Shown here: piece by piece, positions 9,409 to 18,004 of the stretch
How the letters are laid out: the number at the start of each line of letters is the position of its first letter
Position numbering within the stretch: position 1 is the stretch's first letter
Origin: Kalymmatonema hyalinum WJT4-NPBG1
GTDB lineage: Bacteria; Cyanobacteriota; Cyanobacteriia; Cyanobacteriales; Nostocaceae
Assembly: GCA_019359075.1 (NCBI GenBank)
Contig: JAHHIB010000011.1
Span: 1-64,000, forward strand
Length of the DNA stretch: 64,000 bases
Direction: 5' to 3'
The notes under the pieces: model-generated
What the model saw: only the letters and a program-made list of their open reading frames with translations
The model's database searches: none
Told to the model about the DNA's origin: nothing
Position numbers and translations under genes: made by a program

Positions 9409-10218
9409 ATGACATCTTCACAAGACATAGACACAACAACTCCTCCTAGTATTGACCTTGAAGTACAAGGCGACTCAAAACCAGAAATAGATCCTATAGA
9501 TCCTCTTGATGACTTGCCTGGTGAAGTCGAAATGTCGATTTTCGATCACCTAGAGGAGTTGCGACAGCGGATTTTTTACTCGTTAATTGCTGTAGCAGTA
9601 GGTGTTATCGGCTGCTTCTTAGCGGTTAAGCCAATTGTTCAGCTGCTAGAAGTGCCAGCACAGGGAGTAAAGTTTCTGCAACTGGCTCCGGGAGAATATT
9701 TCTTTGTCTCTTTGAAAGTCGCAGGCTACAGCGGGTTAGTGTTATCTAGCCCTTTTGTGCTATTGCAAATTATCCAGTTTGTCCTCCCTGGACTGACTCG
9801 CCGTGAACGCCGCTTACTGGGACCTGTGGTTTTGGGGTCAAGTGTTCTGTTTGCCGGGGGGATAATATTTGCCTACCTTTTGTTGATACCAGCTGCTTTA
9901 AAATTCTTTATCAGCTATGGTGCAGACGTAGTCGAGCAATTGTGGTCGATTGACAAGTATTTTGAATTTGTCTTGTTGCTGCTCTTTAGTACTGGATTAG
10001 CATTTCAAATCCCCATCGTCCAAGTGCTACTTGGTGCTTTAGGGATTGTTTCTTCTAAACAAATGCTTTCTGGTTGGCGCTACGTCATTTTGGGAGCAGT
10101 GGTTTTAGGAGCAATTCTCACACCTTCAACTGACCCCTTCACCCAAAGTCTCTTAGCAGGAGCTGTGCTGGCGCTTTACTTTGGTGGTATTGGTCTAGTT
10201 AAGCTGATAGGAAAATGA
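9409..10218 (+). CDS. tatC: Sec-independent (twin-arginine) translocase subunit TatC
   Basis: This 269-residue membrane protein begins with an acidic cytoplasmic tail, then the TatC signature [13 protein letters not shown] at about residues 45-57. Six hydrophobic segments follow, with PGLTRRERR in a cytoplasmic loop and [11 protein letters not shown] before the last segments. TatC recognises twin-arginine signals and forms the receptor of the Tat translocase in plasma and thylakoid membranes. The Rieske protein gene petC, a Tat-type substrate with a visible RR, lies 0.8 kb downstream, so machine and client are neighbours. The charged N-terminal extension of about 40 residues is longer than in many bacteria. 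Confidence 0.95.
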   Translation: MTSSQDIDTTTPPSIDLEVQGDSKPEIDPIDPLDDLPGEVEMSIFDHLEELRQRIFYSLIAVAVGVIGCFLAVKPIVQLLEVPAQGVKFLQLAPGEYFFVSLKVAGYSGLVLSSPFVLLQIIQFVLPGLTRRERRLLGPVVLGSSVLFAGGIIFAYLLLIPAALKFFISYGADVVEQLWSIDKYFEFVLLLLFSTGLAFQIPIVQVLLGALGIVSSKQMLSGWRYVILGAVVLGAILTPSTDPFTQSLLAGAVLALYFGGIGLVKLIGK

Positions 10219-10512
10219 CACAAATGACAGGGAAACTCAAAAGTCAAAAGAAAAGACCCCATAGACAAATTCACCGGCTTGCACAAAACATCCTTTCAAC
10301 TTCGTTGTCAGTCATCTCGGTTCAAATCTTTCTTGTGTTTTCTTACCATATGTTCTGGGGTTAGTATCTTTATCTTTTTTATTTTGACTTTGAGCAAAGC
10401 CAGTGATTTGGACATCAAAAAATCTAGCGAGCAAATTACCAAAATATATCAAAAATGAAGATTTAACGCACAAGTTAATATTAGCTGTCACTAATATTTA
10501 GAATACTTTCAA

Positions 10513-10836
10513 CTATTCAATTAACCATTCGGCAGCGCGTTGACCCAAATCTAAGGGAACGCTCACAGCTTTACCAAGTCGTGGGCGTTCTCGTGTTTCT
10601 CTAATATACTTTTTCACCTGTGTCTCACAACCCAGGCTAGTCAGATAATTGGCAATACTATCGAGATGCTCTTGGTAATCTGCCTCACTTAATGGGAAGG
10701 AAGCTTGCTCTAAATATTTCCACATAACTTGTAAGAATATTTTACCCTGTGTCCGACGCAGCTGGACATCATAAGAACGTCCCCACTTCTCAAGCAATAG
10801 TTGGTGTAATTCCTCTCCCGTCATAGCTTTTCTCAA
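10513..10836 (-). CDS. DUF3067 family protein
   Basis: A 107-residue soluble protein containing TGEELHQLLLEKWGRSYD and GKAVSVPLDLGQRAAEWLIE. I recognise it as the DUF3067 family, found in cyanobacteria and plastid-bearing eukaryotes, often beside petC. It is divergent from petC with about 214 bases between starts. The function is not established to my knowledge; the phylogenetic spread and position suggest a role in cytochrome b6f or thylakoid biogenesis, which is an inference. Confidence 0.8.
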   Translation of the reverse strand: MRKAMTGEELHQLLLEKWGRSYDVQLRRTQGKIFLQVMWKYLEQASFPLSEADYQEHLDSIANYLTSLGCETQVKKYIRETRERPRLGKAVSVPLDLGQRAAEWLIE

Positions 10837-11050
10837 ATATTTTTACATTTAGTTATGATGTTAAGTTCCATTACTCAAGTATGATAGGACTATAAAGAAA
10901 TGTAATGCTACTAAGAAAGATGCTGGAAATATCTTTGTAGAGAATATTCTGGCATCCTTGTGAGCATTATCATCTTGGCTCAGACAAGAGTTTCTTGATG
11001 AAAAACTCAAGTCAAATTGGTTAACAAAATACACAAAGAACGCGTAGGTT

Positions 11051-11590
11051 ATGGCGCAATTTTCTGAATCAGTGGACGTTCCCGATATGGGGCGTCGTCA
11101 ATTCATGAATCTTCTGACTTTTGGAACTGTAACCGGAGTGGCACTGGGAGCATTGTATCCCGTTGTCAAGTATTTTATTCCACCAGCAACTGGTGCAGGT
11201 GGTGGTGGTACAACGGCAAAAGACGAGTTGGGCAACAATGTCAGCGTTAGCAAGTTTTTAGAAAGCCATAATGTAGGCGATCGCGTTCTGGTTCAAGGAC
11301 TCAAGGGAGACCCTACCTATATTGTGGTAGATAGCAAAGAGGCGATTACTGATTACGGTATTAACGCTGTTTGCACCCACTTAGGTTGTGTTGTTCCTTG
11401 GAATGCAGCAGAGAACAAGTTTAAGTGTCCCTGTCATGGTTCGCAGTACGACGCTACTGGTAAAGTTGTCCGAGGCCCAGCACCGCTATCTTTGGCTTTG
11501 AGTCATGCAAAAGTAGAAGAAGACAAAATTCTCCTAACTCAGTGGAGTGAAACTGACTTCCGCACTGGGGAAGCAGCTTGGTGGGCTTAA
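11051..11590 (+). CDS. petC: cytochrome b6f Rieske iron-sulfur protein PetC
   Basis: This 179-residue Rieske protein has the cluster motifs CTHLGC (Cys108, His110, Cys113) and CPCHGS (Cys126, Cys128, His129). Cys108, His110, Cys126 and His129 bind the 2Fe-2S cluster, and Cys113 and Cys128 should form the disulfide. The N-terminus MGRRQFMNL at residues 13-21 plus a hydrophobic stretch is an uncleaved twin-arginine signal anchor, followed by a Gly-rich hinge at about 48-53. The protein passes electrons from plastoquinol to cytochrome f. petA follows 118 bases downstream, the usual cyanobacterial petCA operon. Confidence 0.98.
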   Translation: MAQFSESVDVPDMGRRQFMNLLTFGTVTGVALGALYPVVKYFIPPATGAGGGGTTAKDELGNNVSVSKFLESHNVGDRVLVQGLKGDPTYIVVDSKEAITDYGINAVCTHLGCVVPWNAAENKFKCPCHGSQYDATGKVVRGPAPLSLALSHAKVEEDKILLTQWSETDFRTGEAAWWA

Positions 11591-11708
11591 TCAGGACTAA
11601 AGTGCATACGACCCAGTCTGGAGTCGAAATTTGACTCTTGACTAATGACACATCAGGCATGACTAATAACTAATATCAGAGAACGTTGTCCAAGTTGTCC
11701 TTATAGAG

Positions 11709-12710
11709 ATGAGAAATGTTTGTCAAACAGCGAGTATAGCTCGCAGTGCTAGAGCAGTTGTAAAAACATTGCTTATAGCGATCGCTACAGTGACATTTTT
11801 CTTCACCAGCGATTTCGCCTTTCCTCAAGCGGCTTCAGCATATCCCTTTTGGGCACAGCAAACTTACCCCGAAACCCCTCGCGAACCGACAGGGCGGATT
11901 GTGTGTGCCAACTGTCACCTAGCAGCAAAGCCAACCGAAGTAGAAATTCCCCAGTCTGTTCTACCTGACACGGTATTTAAAGCCGTGGTCAAAATTCCCT
12001 ACGATACCAGCTTGCAGCAGGTGGGTGCCGATGGTTCCAAAACCGGCTTAAACGTTGGTGCTGTGCTGATGCTACCAGAAGGCTTCAAAATTGCTCCGGA
12101 AGAACGCATTCCTGAGGAGTGGAAGGAAGAAGTCGAAGGTCTGTTCTACCAACCCTACAGCGAAGAGAAAGAAAACGTCGTTATCATCGGACCACTACCT
12201 GGTGAACAATATCAGGAAATCGTCTTCCCCGTTCTTTCTCCGAACCCCGCAACGGACAAGAACATACAGTTTGGTAAGTATGCTGTTCACCTAGGTGCTA
12301 ACCGGGGACGCGGACAAATTTACCCAACAGGCGAAAAGAGCAACAACGCAGTATATGCTGCTTCTGCTACTGGTACGGTTAGCAAAATCGCCAAAACAGA
12401 AGATGAAGACGGTAACGTCAAGTATCAAGTCACCATCCAGCCAGAATCTGGGGATACAGTCGTTGATACCATCCCCGCTGGACCAGAATTGATTGTTTCC
12501 GAAGGGCAAGCAGTCAAAAAAGATGATGCTTTGACTAATAATCCAAACGTTGGTGGATTCGGTCAAGATGATGGGGAAATCGTGCTGCAAGATGCCAGCA
12601 GAGTTCAATGGTTGATTGCATTTGTCGCACTTGTGATGTTGGCTCAAGTTATGCTTGTTCTCAAGAAGAAGCAGGTTGAAAAAGTCCAAGCTGCAGAAAT
12701 GAATTTCTAA
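11709..12710 (+). CDS. petA: apocytochrome f PetA
   Basis: The 333-residue precursor has a signal peptide ending ASA, so the mature protein begins YPFW (Tyr45). In cytochrome f the amino group of this Tyr is an axial haem ligand. The c-type haem site is CANCH at residues 66-70. A C-terminal transmembrane helix (about 300-320) ends in a Lys-rich stromal/cytoplasmic tail. Mature length of about 289 residues matches the family. The protein carries electrons from the Rieske centre to plastocyanin or cytochrome c6 on the lumen side. It is the last gene of petCA, with a strong terminator 28 bases after the stop. Confidence 0.98.
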   Translation: MRNVCQTASIARSARAVVKTLLIAIATVTFFFTSDFAFPQAASAYPFWAQQTYPETPREPTGRIVCANCHLAAKPTEVEIPQSVLPDTVFKAVVKIPYDTSLQQVGADGSKTGLNVGAVLMLPEGFKIAPEERIPEEWKEEVEGLFYQPYSEEKENVVIIGPLPGEQYQEIVFPVLSPNPATDKNIQFGKYAVHLGANRGRGQIYPTGEKSNNAVYAASATGTVSKIAKTEDEDGNVKYQVTIQPESGDTVVDTIPAGPELIVSEGQAVKKDDALTNNPNVGGFGQDDGEIVLQDASRVQWLIAFVALVMLAQVMLVLKKKQVEKVQAAEMNF

Positions 12711-12737
12711 ATAAAGAGCCAATTTATGAGTTATAAG

Positions 12738-12762
12738 ACAGGCAAAATGCCTGTTTTTTTTT
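12738..12762 (+). terminator. rho-independent terminator of petCA
   Basis: A perfect 7-bp stem ACAGGCA / TGCCTGT with an AAA loop runs straight into nine T residues. It lies just after petA and should end the petCA transcript. Confidence 0.9.
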
Positions 12763-12889
12763 GCGGTACAAAACCGCTTTGCGTGGCACCTTTATGACAG
12801 AAAATGAGCGTGGCGATGCTCCTCTGGAGCCGCCCAAAGGGCGATTGGCTCCGCCACTGCCCCGAATCGCAATCGCAGCTTCTTGGCGG

Positions 12890-12960
12890 GAAAGCGATCG
12901 CCTTTGTTATGCGCTTTATAGCGATCGCACACCTTCATCTGGGACTGAGCGATCGCCCCT
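12890..12960. repeat. cluster of HIP1 octamers
   Basis: Three GCGATCGC octamers fall within about 65 bases of an otherwise non-coding stretch after petA. The frames that cross it are low-complexity and I do not regard them as genes. Confidence 0.6.
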
Positions 12961-12964
12961 CGAA

Positions 12965-13267
12965 TCAAAGAGCGAAAGAGCCAAGTACATCAAGACCCAC
13001 AGTTCTTGACGCCATAACACCAATAAGCACACCAAGACCTAGCGCTCTACGAAAATAATTAACGCCTTGAAATAATTCTAGCCACGCCCAAGTAAATAAA
13101 GAGCCAAAAGCAAGTGCCTCTAACCCTGTATTCACAACGCCTGTTGTAAAAACTAATTTGAGCAAACTAGCTGTTATCCAAACAATAAGCGGTAAGTTTG
13201 GCATCTGAGCTAAAACAATTTTGCCATCGCTGTCACGGAAGATTTTATCGAATAATGTATTTTTCAT
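12965..13267 (-). CDS. small conserved cyanobacterial membrane protein
   Basis: I favour the internal ATG (protein starting MKNTLFDKIF, 100 residues) over one six codons upstream. The protein has a short charged N-terminus, then hydrophobic segments LPLIVWITASLLKLVF, ALAFGSLFTWAWLELF and ALGLGVLIGVMAS, so about three membrane helices are likely. I believe similar proteins occur in other cyanobacteria, but I know no function. It is convergent with petA. Its C-terminal codons run through the HIP1-rich stretch. Confidence 0.6.
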   Translation of the reverse strand: MKNTLFDKIFRDSDGKIVLAQMPNLPLIVWITASLLKLVFTTGVVNTGLEALAFGSLFTWAWLELFQGVNYFRRALGLGVLIGVMASRTVGLDVLGSFAL

Positions 13268-13528
13268 CACTTTAAATTGCAACAATTAGCCAAAATTATT
13301 AACTTACAAAAACTACGATTCGCATTACAACATTCAGGTTTCTCTCTTATCAACCACCATTATGCTGAGATTAGAGCGGCAAAGCATATTCATATTGGGC
13401 TTGGGTTTGAAGTTGAGCAATGTCCGTATTTATACTAAAAAATGGTATCGAATACTGAGCAAAAACCTATGTAAATTCTTCTTAGCTAAAAAAGTGGGAC
13501 TTTGAGACAACTGTTTAAAATTCATACC

Positions 13529-13693
13529 TTAATAGTCATTGTCAGCCACACAAATCCCTTTACATTTAATACCGTTCGTAGCGGTGCGCTGACAATGAGA
13601 ACATAGAACTTTTTCGTTTTCTGTTTCTTGATTTGTTTTGATACTAGTGCTTGCCGTAGGAAAGTCTTTTTCGGTCTGGATTTTTTCACTCAT
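13529..13693 (-). CDS. 54-residue protein with a four-cysteine putative zinc motif
   Basis: This short frame runs from ATG at 13693 to TAA at 13529. The N-terminal half is polar and Glu/Thr/Lys-rich. The C-terminal half contains CSHC followed by KCKGIC, a C-x2-C-x9-C-x3-C arrangement that could bind one zinc. It ends VADNDY. The compositional contrast with the surrounding non-coding DNA and the regular Cys spacing support a real gene. I cannot assign a function. Confidence 0.5.
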   Translation of the reverse strand: MSEKIQTEKDFPTASTSIKTNQETENEKVLCSHCQRTATNGIKCKGICVADNDY

Positions 13694-13938
13694 AAGGTAG
13701 TTCTTGTTAGATAGCGATTAGTTCTCGAACATCGTCTATACTTAATTTTATTAAACTTGCCCAATGTTAGGGTTTTCCCTCTTATCAAATTAATTCCTCT
13801 TCTCTTAATCTGGCTGCTTTTGGAACCAGTGATGGTCCATCCGTGAGAGGTTAAGGTAATTGCACGTTTGCCAAGAGGGTGCGGGAAAAGGAGATAAATC
13901 CAGCTTGGAGACTGGTTTTCGCAGGGCTTTGACTACCC

Positions 13939-14588
13939 CTAAATCTTGATTTTCTTTAGCAGCGAAGTACTTATAACAGGGTCATCCGCGTTGCCTTTGT
14001 CATAAGCAACGCTGAAATGATACAAACCTCGATAAATCATCTCTAAAGAAATGCGGTTAAAAGGTAGAGATAATTCATCAGCAACCGCATCACCTAAATC
14101 AACTAAAACAGCATAAAATAACCAAGTAGCCCATACTTGTAATTTCAGTAGACCGAAAAGTTTTCTAGAAGCTTTGCCCGCCGTTCATTTGATCTGTGGA
14201 AACACAATCCAGTGGAATCCCCTTCCAATCTGCTTTTCAAGTAACGAGCGTTGTCGGTGGACTCTACTGCTCCGGCAAGCGATCGTTCTGGTCGCCCTCA
14301 GAAGCGTAGGCTGAAACCCTCATTATTTCGTCAACTTACAAAAGTTTTCGATCTACTGAATTTGACACCATTAATAGAACCAGTCCATAAATAAGATAGT
14401 CTCAACAGACGTTTAACAGTGTGAAAAGCTTCTTCAATCCTCCATCTTCGTCGATATAAATCAGCCACGGCGTAAGGAGGTAAAATTTGTGGGTCAAGGA
14501 CAGAAGTAATATAAGAATAGCTGGTTTTACCAACTTTTATCTCGATTAAACTTTTTGGTTTCACATTTAAACTGTCAAAAACTTTAAC
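13939..14588 (-). pseudogene. C-terminal remnant of IS4-family transposase, split by a MITE
   Basis: The upstream piece encodes the IS4-type segment YRRRWRIEEAFHTVKRLLR, where the Glu of the YREK-like region is visible, and LSYLWTGSINGV. It is cut by the MITE at 14146-14358. Removing the MITE and one AATTT copy joins the frame to KLQVWATWLFYAVLVDLGD and onward to IRGLYHF-like sequence ending LLKKIKI and a stop at 13939. The N-terminal half with the first catalytic residues is missing. Confidence 0.85.
14146..14358. mobile_element. MITE-like element, left copy (213 bp)
   Basis: The ends are inverted repeats CAGTAGACCGAAAAGTTTT and AAAAGTTTTCGATCTACTG, flanked on both sides by AATTT, a 5-bp target duplication. 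The interior has no transposase. It is inserted in the C-terminal part of an IS4-like transposase. A second copy in the same orientation lies at 21206-21416. Confidence 0.85.
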
Positions 14589-14670
14589 AATAATAATAAT
14601 CAAACAAAGGGGGAAGGAGGCGAGCGGCGCTCGCCTCCTTCCCTCTTCCCCGCACACGATTATCATTTTT
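14589..14670. repeat. 82-bp hairpin element, left copy
   Basis: The outer ends AATAATAATAAT and ATTATCATTTTT are imperfect inverted repeats. The core is a perfect 15-bp stem GGGAAGGAGGCGAGC (14611-14625) pairing with 14629-14643. The right copy at 20877-20958 is also exactly 82 bp with the same layout. Confidence 0.7.
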
Positions 14671-14738
14671 ATTTAGTTTTTTTGAGTATTTTAAGTGATT
14701 GACAAAATTTACTTTATTTTAACCTCTCACGGATGATC

Positions 14739-14822
14739 CGTTGAGAATTGCCAGAGAGTATTTTTTACCAGTAATTTCAGTTGCCTTGCGTTTCCTTTTA
14801 TCGCTTTTAGTCTAAACTCCAA
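14739..14822. repeat. 84-bp inverted repeat, left arm
   Basis: This is a base-for-base reverse complement of 20742-20825. The stop codon and last bases of the lipase gene (GTTTAG) lie within this arm. Homology ends three bases before the IS terminus at 14735, so the arm may originally have been longer and been cut by the IS. Confidence 0.95.
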
Positions 14823-16791
14823 CAGGATAAAATTGCAGATATAAACCTGGTTCAGCATCATGATCTGGTAGAATATCATGGATGCTCACACCTTTGCTTT
14901 TGCAGAAGTGTGTAAAATCCAGTAAACTTTCTAATCTAGCTAACAATTCACTTAAAGTATCAAGATACTTAACTACAAAAATTTGTGTTTCTATCCACTC
15001 TGGATTGTTTAACTCTTCTCTGTTTTCAGTCAATTTAAATGCTATCTGCACATAATCACGTTTTTCTTCTATTTCATCTTTAGATAATCCTTGATCTACA
15101 GGCGAAATATAAGCGATTCTATCAACCTGCTCTCTTGTTATATTTTTATTTTTAAAAACAGGTGCAGTAAAACGATAAGCAGTAGCTATCTCTGAATATT
15201 TATGATTTATTAAATTAGCTGCCCACTTTCTAGTAGTATTTCTAAATTCTGTAACTTGATTATTTAGTAAGTTTTCTGCTTTATCAATCTGTCCATTCTC
15301 TAGTAAAAAATATGCTAGTATTGCTGTCGCAGATGCCCAACCTTTCATAGCAATATCAGCCAATAAAATACTTCTGCTGCTTAGAGCAGGCTGCTGTATT
15401 TGTGCTTTTGTTGAGAAACTATCGATTAACTCAAATATTCTGTTAAAAATGATTCCGTTGGGTATATCAGGGCAAGAAATTTTAGTTTCAACTGCGGCTT
15501 TTAATGTTGATATGTTTTCGTTTAATCTTTCTTGACGAAGATAGTAAATTTCTTCAAAAATATTATCCTGTTGTTTTTGAATTTGTTCTACATGGAAACA
15601 TAAAATCTCTAAACGGTCTTCAATACGATTAAATCCTTCTGCCATAAACGGCTGCAAATTATTTATGGCAAGTTGAATTTGATTCAACTTCTTATTCATG
15701 TGAGCAAATGCTGCTAGGCTGATACCCAAATTTAAAACACTGGCCCCAGTAGCAAGAGATGACATTTGCAGTGGTATTTCCCCAACCCCATTGATAGCTA
15801 AAAAAGCTCCTTTTGAAATAAGAGAAAGAGGTAAGTGATTGGTTTCCTTTTGTGGTGCCTCAAGCAGAAAACATACGATATTTCCAGTCTCACTATCCTT
15901 AATTACGCTCCCATGTCGTTTGAGTGTCTCGTCTTGTAAACCTTTAAGGATTACTATAAAATGCTTGTAATTTTGAAGATGCTGAATATATTTTTCAATA
16001 TTGTGATCACTTACATCATCAAATACACCATTGATGTGCTGGATAGAATCATTTATAATTAAAAAATTACTAGGATTTACAAAAAGGTTAACTACTACTG
16101 ATGCTAATCTTATGTGAGTTTGATAAGCTTCAAAACTTTGAATATCTTTCCGAATAGTTGGTTGATTTTTTGGAAGATAATGCTTTTCTCCAGTATGTAT
16201 ATATCCAAGTGAAGGCGAAGATGGGACAGGATCATTACCATATTCAAAACGATAATGTGTTGGTGTATATTGGCTTTCAAAATACTCATCACCAACGCGA
16301 GGCGCTCCATAGGTATATACTGCTTCGATCTTATTATTAAATTGAGGAATATAACTAAATTTAGCAGCTGCTAGGATAGCTAATGCTCCACCAAGACTAT
16401 GCCCAGTTAGCAGTATTTTCTTATCATGGCTAAAATATGTTTGTGTGATATTTAATATGTCATTCCAATTGTTAAGTATTGCTTTGGCAAATCCAGAATG
16501 AACTTGTCCATTAAAATCTTTACTATTTTTTAAAAAATCAAAATTTTTTATCCAATCATGATTGCAATCTGTGCCTTTAAATACTATTACAATATAATCT
16601 TTATAATATCCTAAAAAGCCTGATATGCAATACTGGTTACTTGAATTAAAGTTAAATGTTTTAACATTAAATATTCCAATTCTTGCTTCTATATCATTAA
16701 ATAAAAGCTTTTTGTAATAAATAAAGCTGGAAGCTTGAGCAAGGATTAGAGATAATTCTAATTCTTTAGGTGTTAAAATATGTGAATTCAT
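14812..16791 (-). CDS. class 3 lipase with C-terminal hydrophobic and coiled-coil region
   Basis: The N-terminal 210 residues form a Lipase_3-type alpha/beta hydrolase. They contain FKGTD near residue 71 (oxyanion strand), HSGF near 98, the nucleophile elbow GHSLGG with Ser132, then YGAPRVGDEYF, the acid NDPVPS (Asp187) and GYIHTG (His199). A complete Ser-Asp-His triad is therefore visible. After a linker comes a strongly hydrophobic stretch (about 323-362), then a coiled-coil-rich segment (about 363-440) and a helical C-terminus to residue 659. This looks like an acyl-ester hydrolase tethered to or sensing membranes. It is not secreted by any visible signal peptide. It lies 331 bases downstream of the TM protein gene on the same strand. 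The C-terminal part I do not recognise. Confidence 0.8.
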   Translation of the reverse strand: MNSHILTPKELELSLILAQASSFIYYKKLLFNDIEARIGIFNVKTFNFNSSNQYCISGFLGYYKDYIVIVFKGTDCNHDWIKNFDFLKNSKDFNGQVHSGFAKAILNNWNDILNITQTYFSHDKKILLTGHSLGGALAILAAAKFSYIPQFNNKIEAVYTYGAPRVGDEYFESQYTPTHYRFEYGNDPVPSSPSLGYIHTGEKHYLPKNQPTIRKDIQSFEAYQTHIRLASVVVNLFVNPSNFLIINDSIQHINGVFDDVSDHNIEKYIQHLQNYKHFIVILKGLQDETLKRHGSVIKDSETGNIVCFLLEAPQKETNHLPLSLISKGAFLAINGVGEIPLQMSSLATGASVLNLGISLAAFAHMNKKLNQIQLAINNLQPFMAEGFNRIEDRLEILCFHVEQIQKQQDNIFEEIYYLRQERLNENISTLKAAVETKISCPDIPNGIIFNRIFELIDSFSTKAQIQQPALSSRSILLADIAMKGWASATAILAYFLLENGQIDKAENLLNNQVTEFRNTTRKWAANLINHKYSEIATAYRFTAPVFKNKNITREQVDRIAYISPVDQGLSKDEIEEKRDYVQIAFKLTENREELNNPEWIETQIFVVKYLDTLSELLARLESLLDFTHFCKSKGVSIHDILPDHDAEPGLYLQFYPVGV

Positions 16792-17122
16792 GAGAGTGGA
16801 CTCTATGCTTTGCTTAGATTTTACAATTGAAAACTTTAGATTAATTTAATATCTGTTTTTAAGAGTATAAGCCTTAGTTCGTGACTAATCTCAAGATGAT
16901 TACTGGTTTATTAAAATAGATATAAGCATTAGTGGTAAGCTTTCAAAAAGCTAATGAATTAACATTTAGTAAATTTAAATTTAATCTTTAAGTTTAGATA
17001 TAAAAAAATGTAATATTTTTTAAAAGAATAAATAAAATTATATAACAACACTAGTTGTTGTGGTAACTATATCTTGTTTGTATAAAGAAAGTTTCTTAAA
17101 TGTCCATATAAATTTTTCTATC
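16792..17122. other. AT-rich gap between the TM protein and lipase genes
   Basis: This 331-base gap has very high A+T. A short imperfect hairpin, ACAACACTAGTTGTTGT, lies at about 17046-17062. I see no further gene. The lipase could have its own promoter here, or the gap could hold a regulatory leader. Confidence 0.45.
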
Positions 17123-18004
17123 TTATCTATTGTACAAATGTTTGTTTCTATAAGCTTTACTAGATAAGCGAGGGGAAACCAAAACTTCTTGTGAATTTTC
17201 CGGTAATTTGCGGAATGCGTCCAGTCGTTCTAATTGACCTGCGTCAGATTTAAAACCGGAATTATCATTCTTTAAAGAAATTTTAACAAGATATACATCA
17301 TACTCAGATTTTTCATTTTCTGGCACTTTATAATTTTCATCAAACCAAGGTTGAAACTCCTGAGAAAAAACATTTATAGAACCTATCCATAAGGCTTGTG
17401 TAGCACTATATAATTCCTCATAATTATTGATTGTCACTTGAGGATCTTTTTGCAAAAGCTGTATAATATTCTCTTTCCCTACGTTTATAACTAAAACTAA
17501 AACATCAGATAGTGTTTTAGTTTGTTCCTTAATAGCTTGATTTAATTTGCTAACAACAAGATAGACTGCGGTAATTACAAAGGCAACAAATACTACAAAT
17601 CCTATATCTGTAAAATACGGGGTAATATTAGGAATCATATTTCTAATCTTTAGTTTCTTAGTACTAATATATTGCTTTAAGCTTCCAACTGATTTTTCGC
17701 TTTTTTGTTTATCTAATTCTCCTCTATCATTTCTTGTATAACTTCTCCATATACTAACAACATCAGTAACGTAAATGTCTTTTATCTCTTTATAAAATTT
17801 CCTTATATCACTAAATTCTTCATCAGTAAGGTTAAGTTCATTACCCCAATACAAAAGAGTCTCATTCAAGAAGTCCAAAAAAGTAATACGTTTTTTCTTC
17901 TTGCTTCTTTCGTCCTTTTCATTTTCATTAAATGTCTCAGACCATTGTGCAGATTTAGTGTGAACTTTTTTGAACTTTTCCTTAAGTAGGTCTATAAAAG
18001 ACAT
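17123..18004 (-). CDS. single-pass membrane protein of the dynamin/lipase cluster
   Basis: This 293-residue protein starts with a highly charged, Lys/Glu-rich region (1-125). One clear transmembrane helix, about residues 133-153 (IGFVVFVAFVITAVYLVV), follows, then a C-terminal domain of 140 residues. I recognise no family. Its ATG overlaps the GTPase stop by one base (TAATG), so translation is probably coupled and the two products likely act together. It may recruit the GTPase or the lipase to the membrane. That is an inference from position and topology only. Confidence 0.75.
   Translation of the reverse strand: MSFIDLLKEKFKKVHTKSAQWSETFNENEKDERSKKKKRITFLDFLNETLLYWGNELNLTDEEFSDIRKFYKEIKDIYVTDVVSIWRSYTRNDRGELDKQKSEKSVGSLKQYISTKKLKIRNMIPNITPYFTDIGFVVFVAFVITAVYLVVSKLNQAIKEQTKTLSDVLVLVINVGKENIIQLLQKDPQVTINNYEELYSATQALWIGSINVFSQEFQPWFDENYKVPENEKSEYDVYLVKISLKNDNSGFKSDAGQLERLDAFRKLPENSQEVLVSPRLSSKAYRNKHLYNR

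Larger units (their letters stand above)
13838..14735. mobile_element. decayed IS4-like insertion sequence
   Basis: The two ends are perfect 17-bp inverted repeats, CATCCGTGAGAGGTTAA at 13838-13854 and its complement at 14719-14735. Between them lies only the C-terminal part of a DDE transposase on the minus strand, interrupted by a 213-bp MITE and preceded by an 82-bp hairpin element where the N-terminal half should be. I see no clear target-site duplication. The element is surely inactive. Its right end stops three bases short of the left 84-bp inverted repeat of the neighbouring island. Confidence 0.75.

Noticed and set aside
10315-10330. GGTTCAAATC as a tRNA T-loop
   Set aside because: No acceptor or anticodon stem can be drawn around it. 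I found no tRNA or rRNA in the window.
12761-13058. Two plus-strand frames after petA
   Set aside because: Composition is driven by HIP1 octamers and they overlap the small membrane protein gene in antisense.
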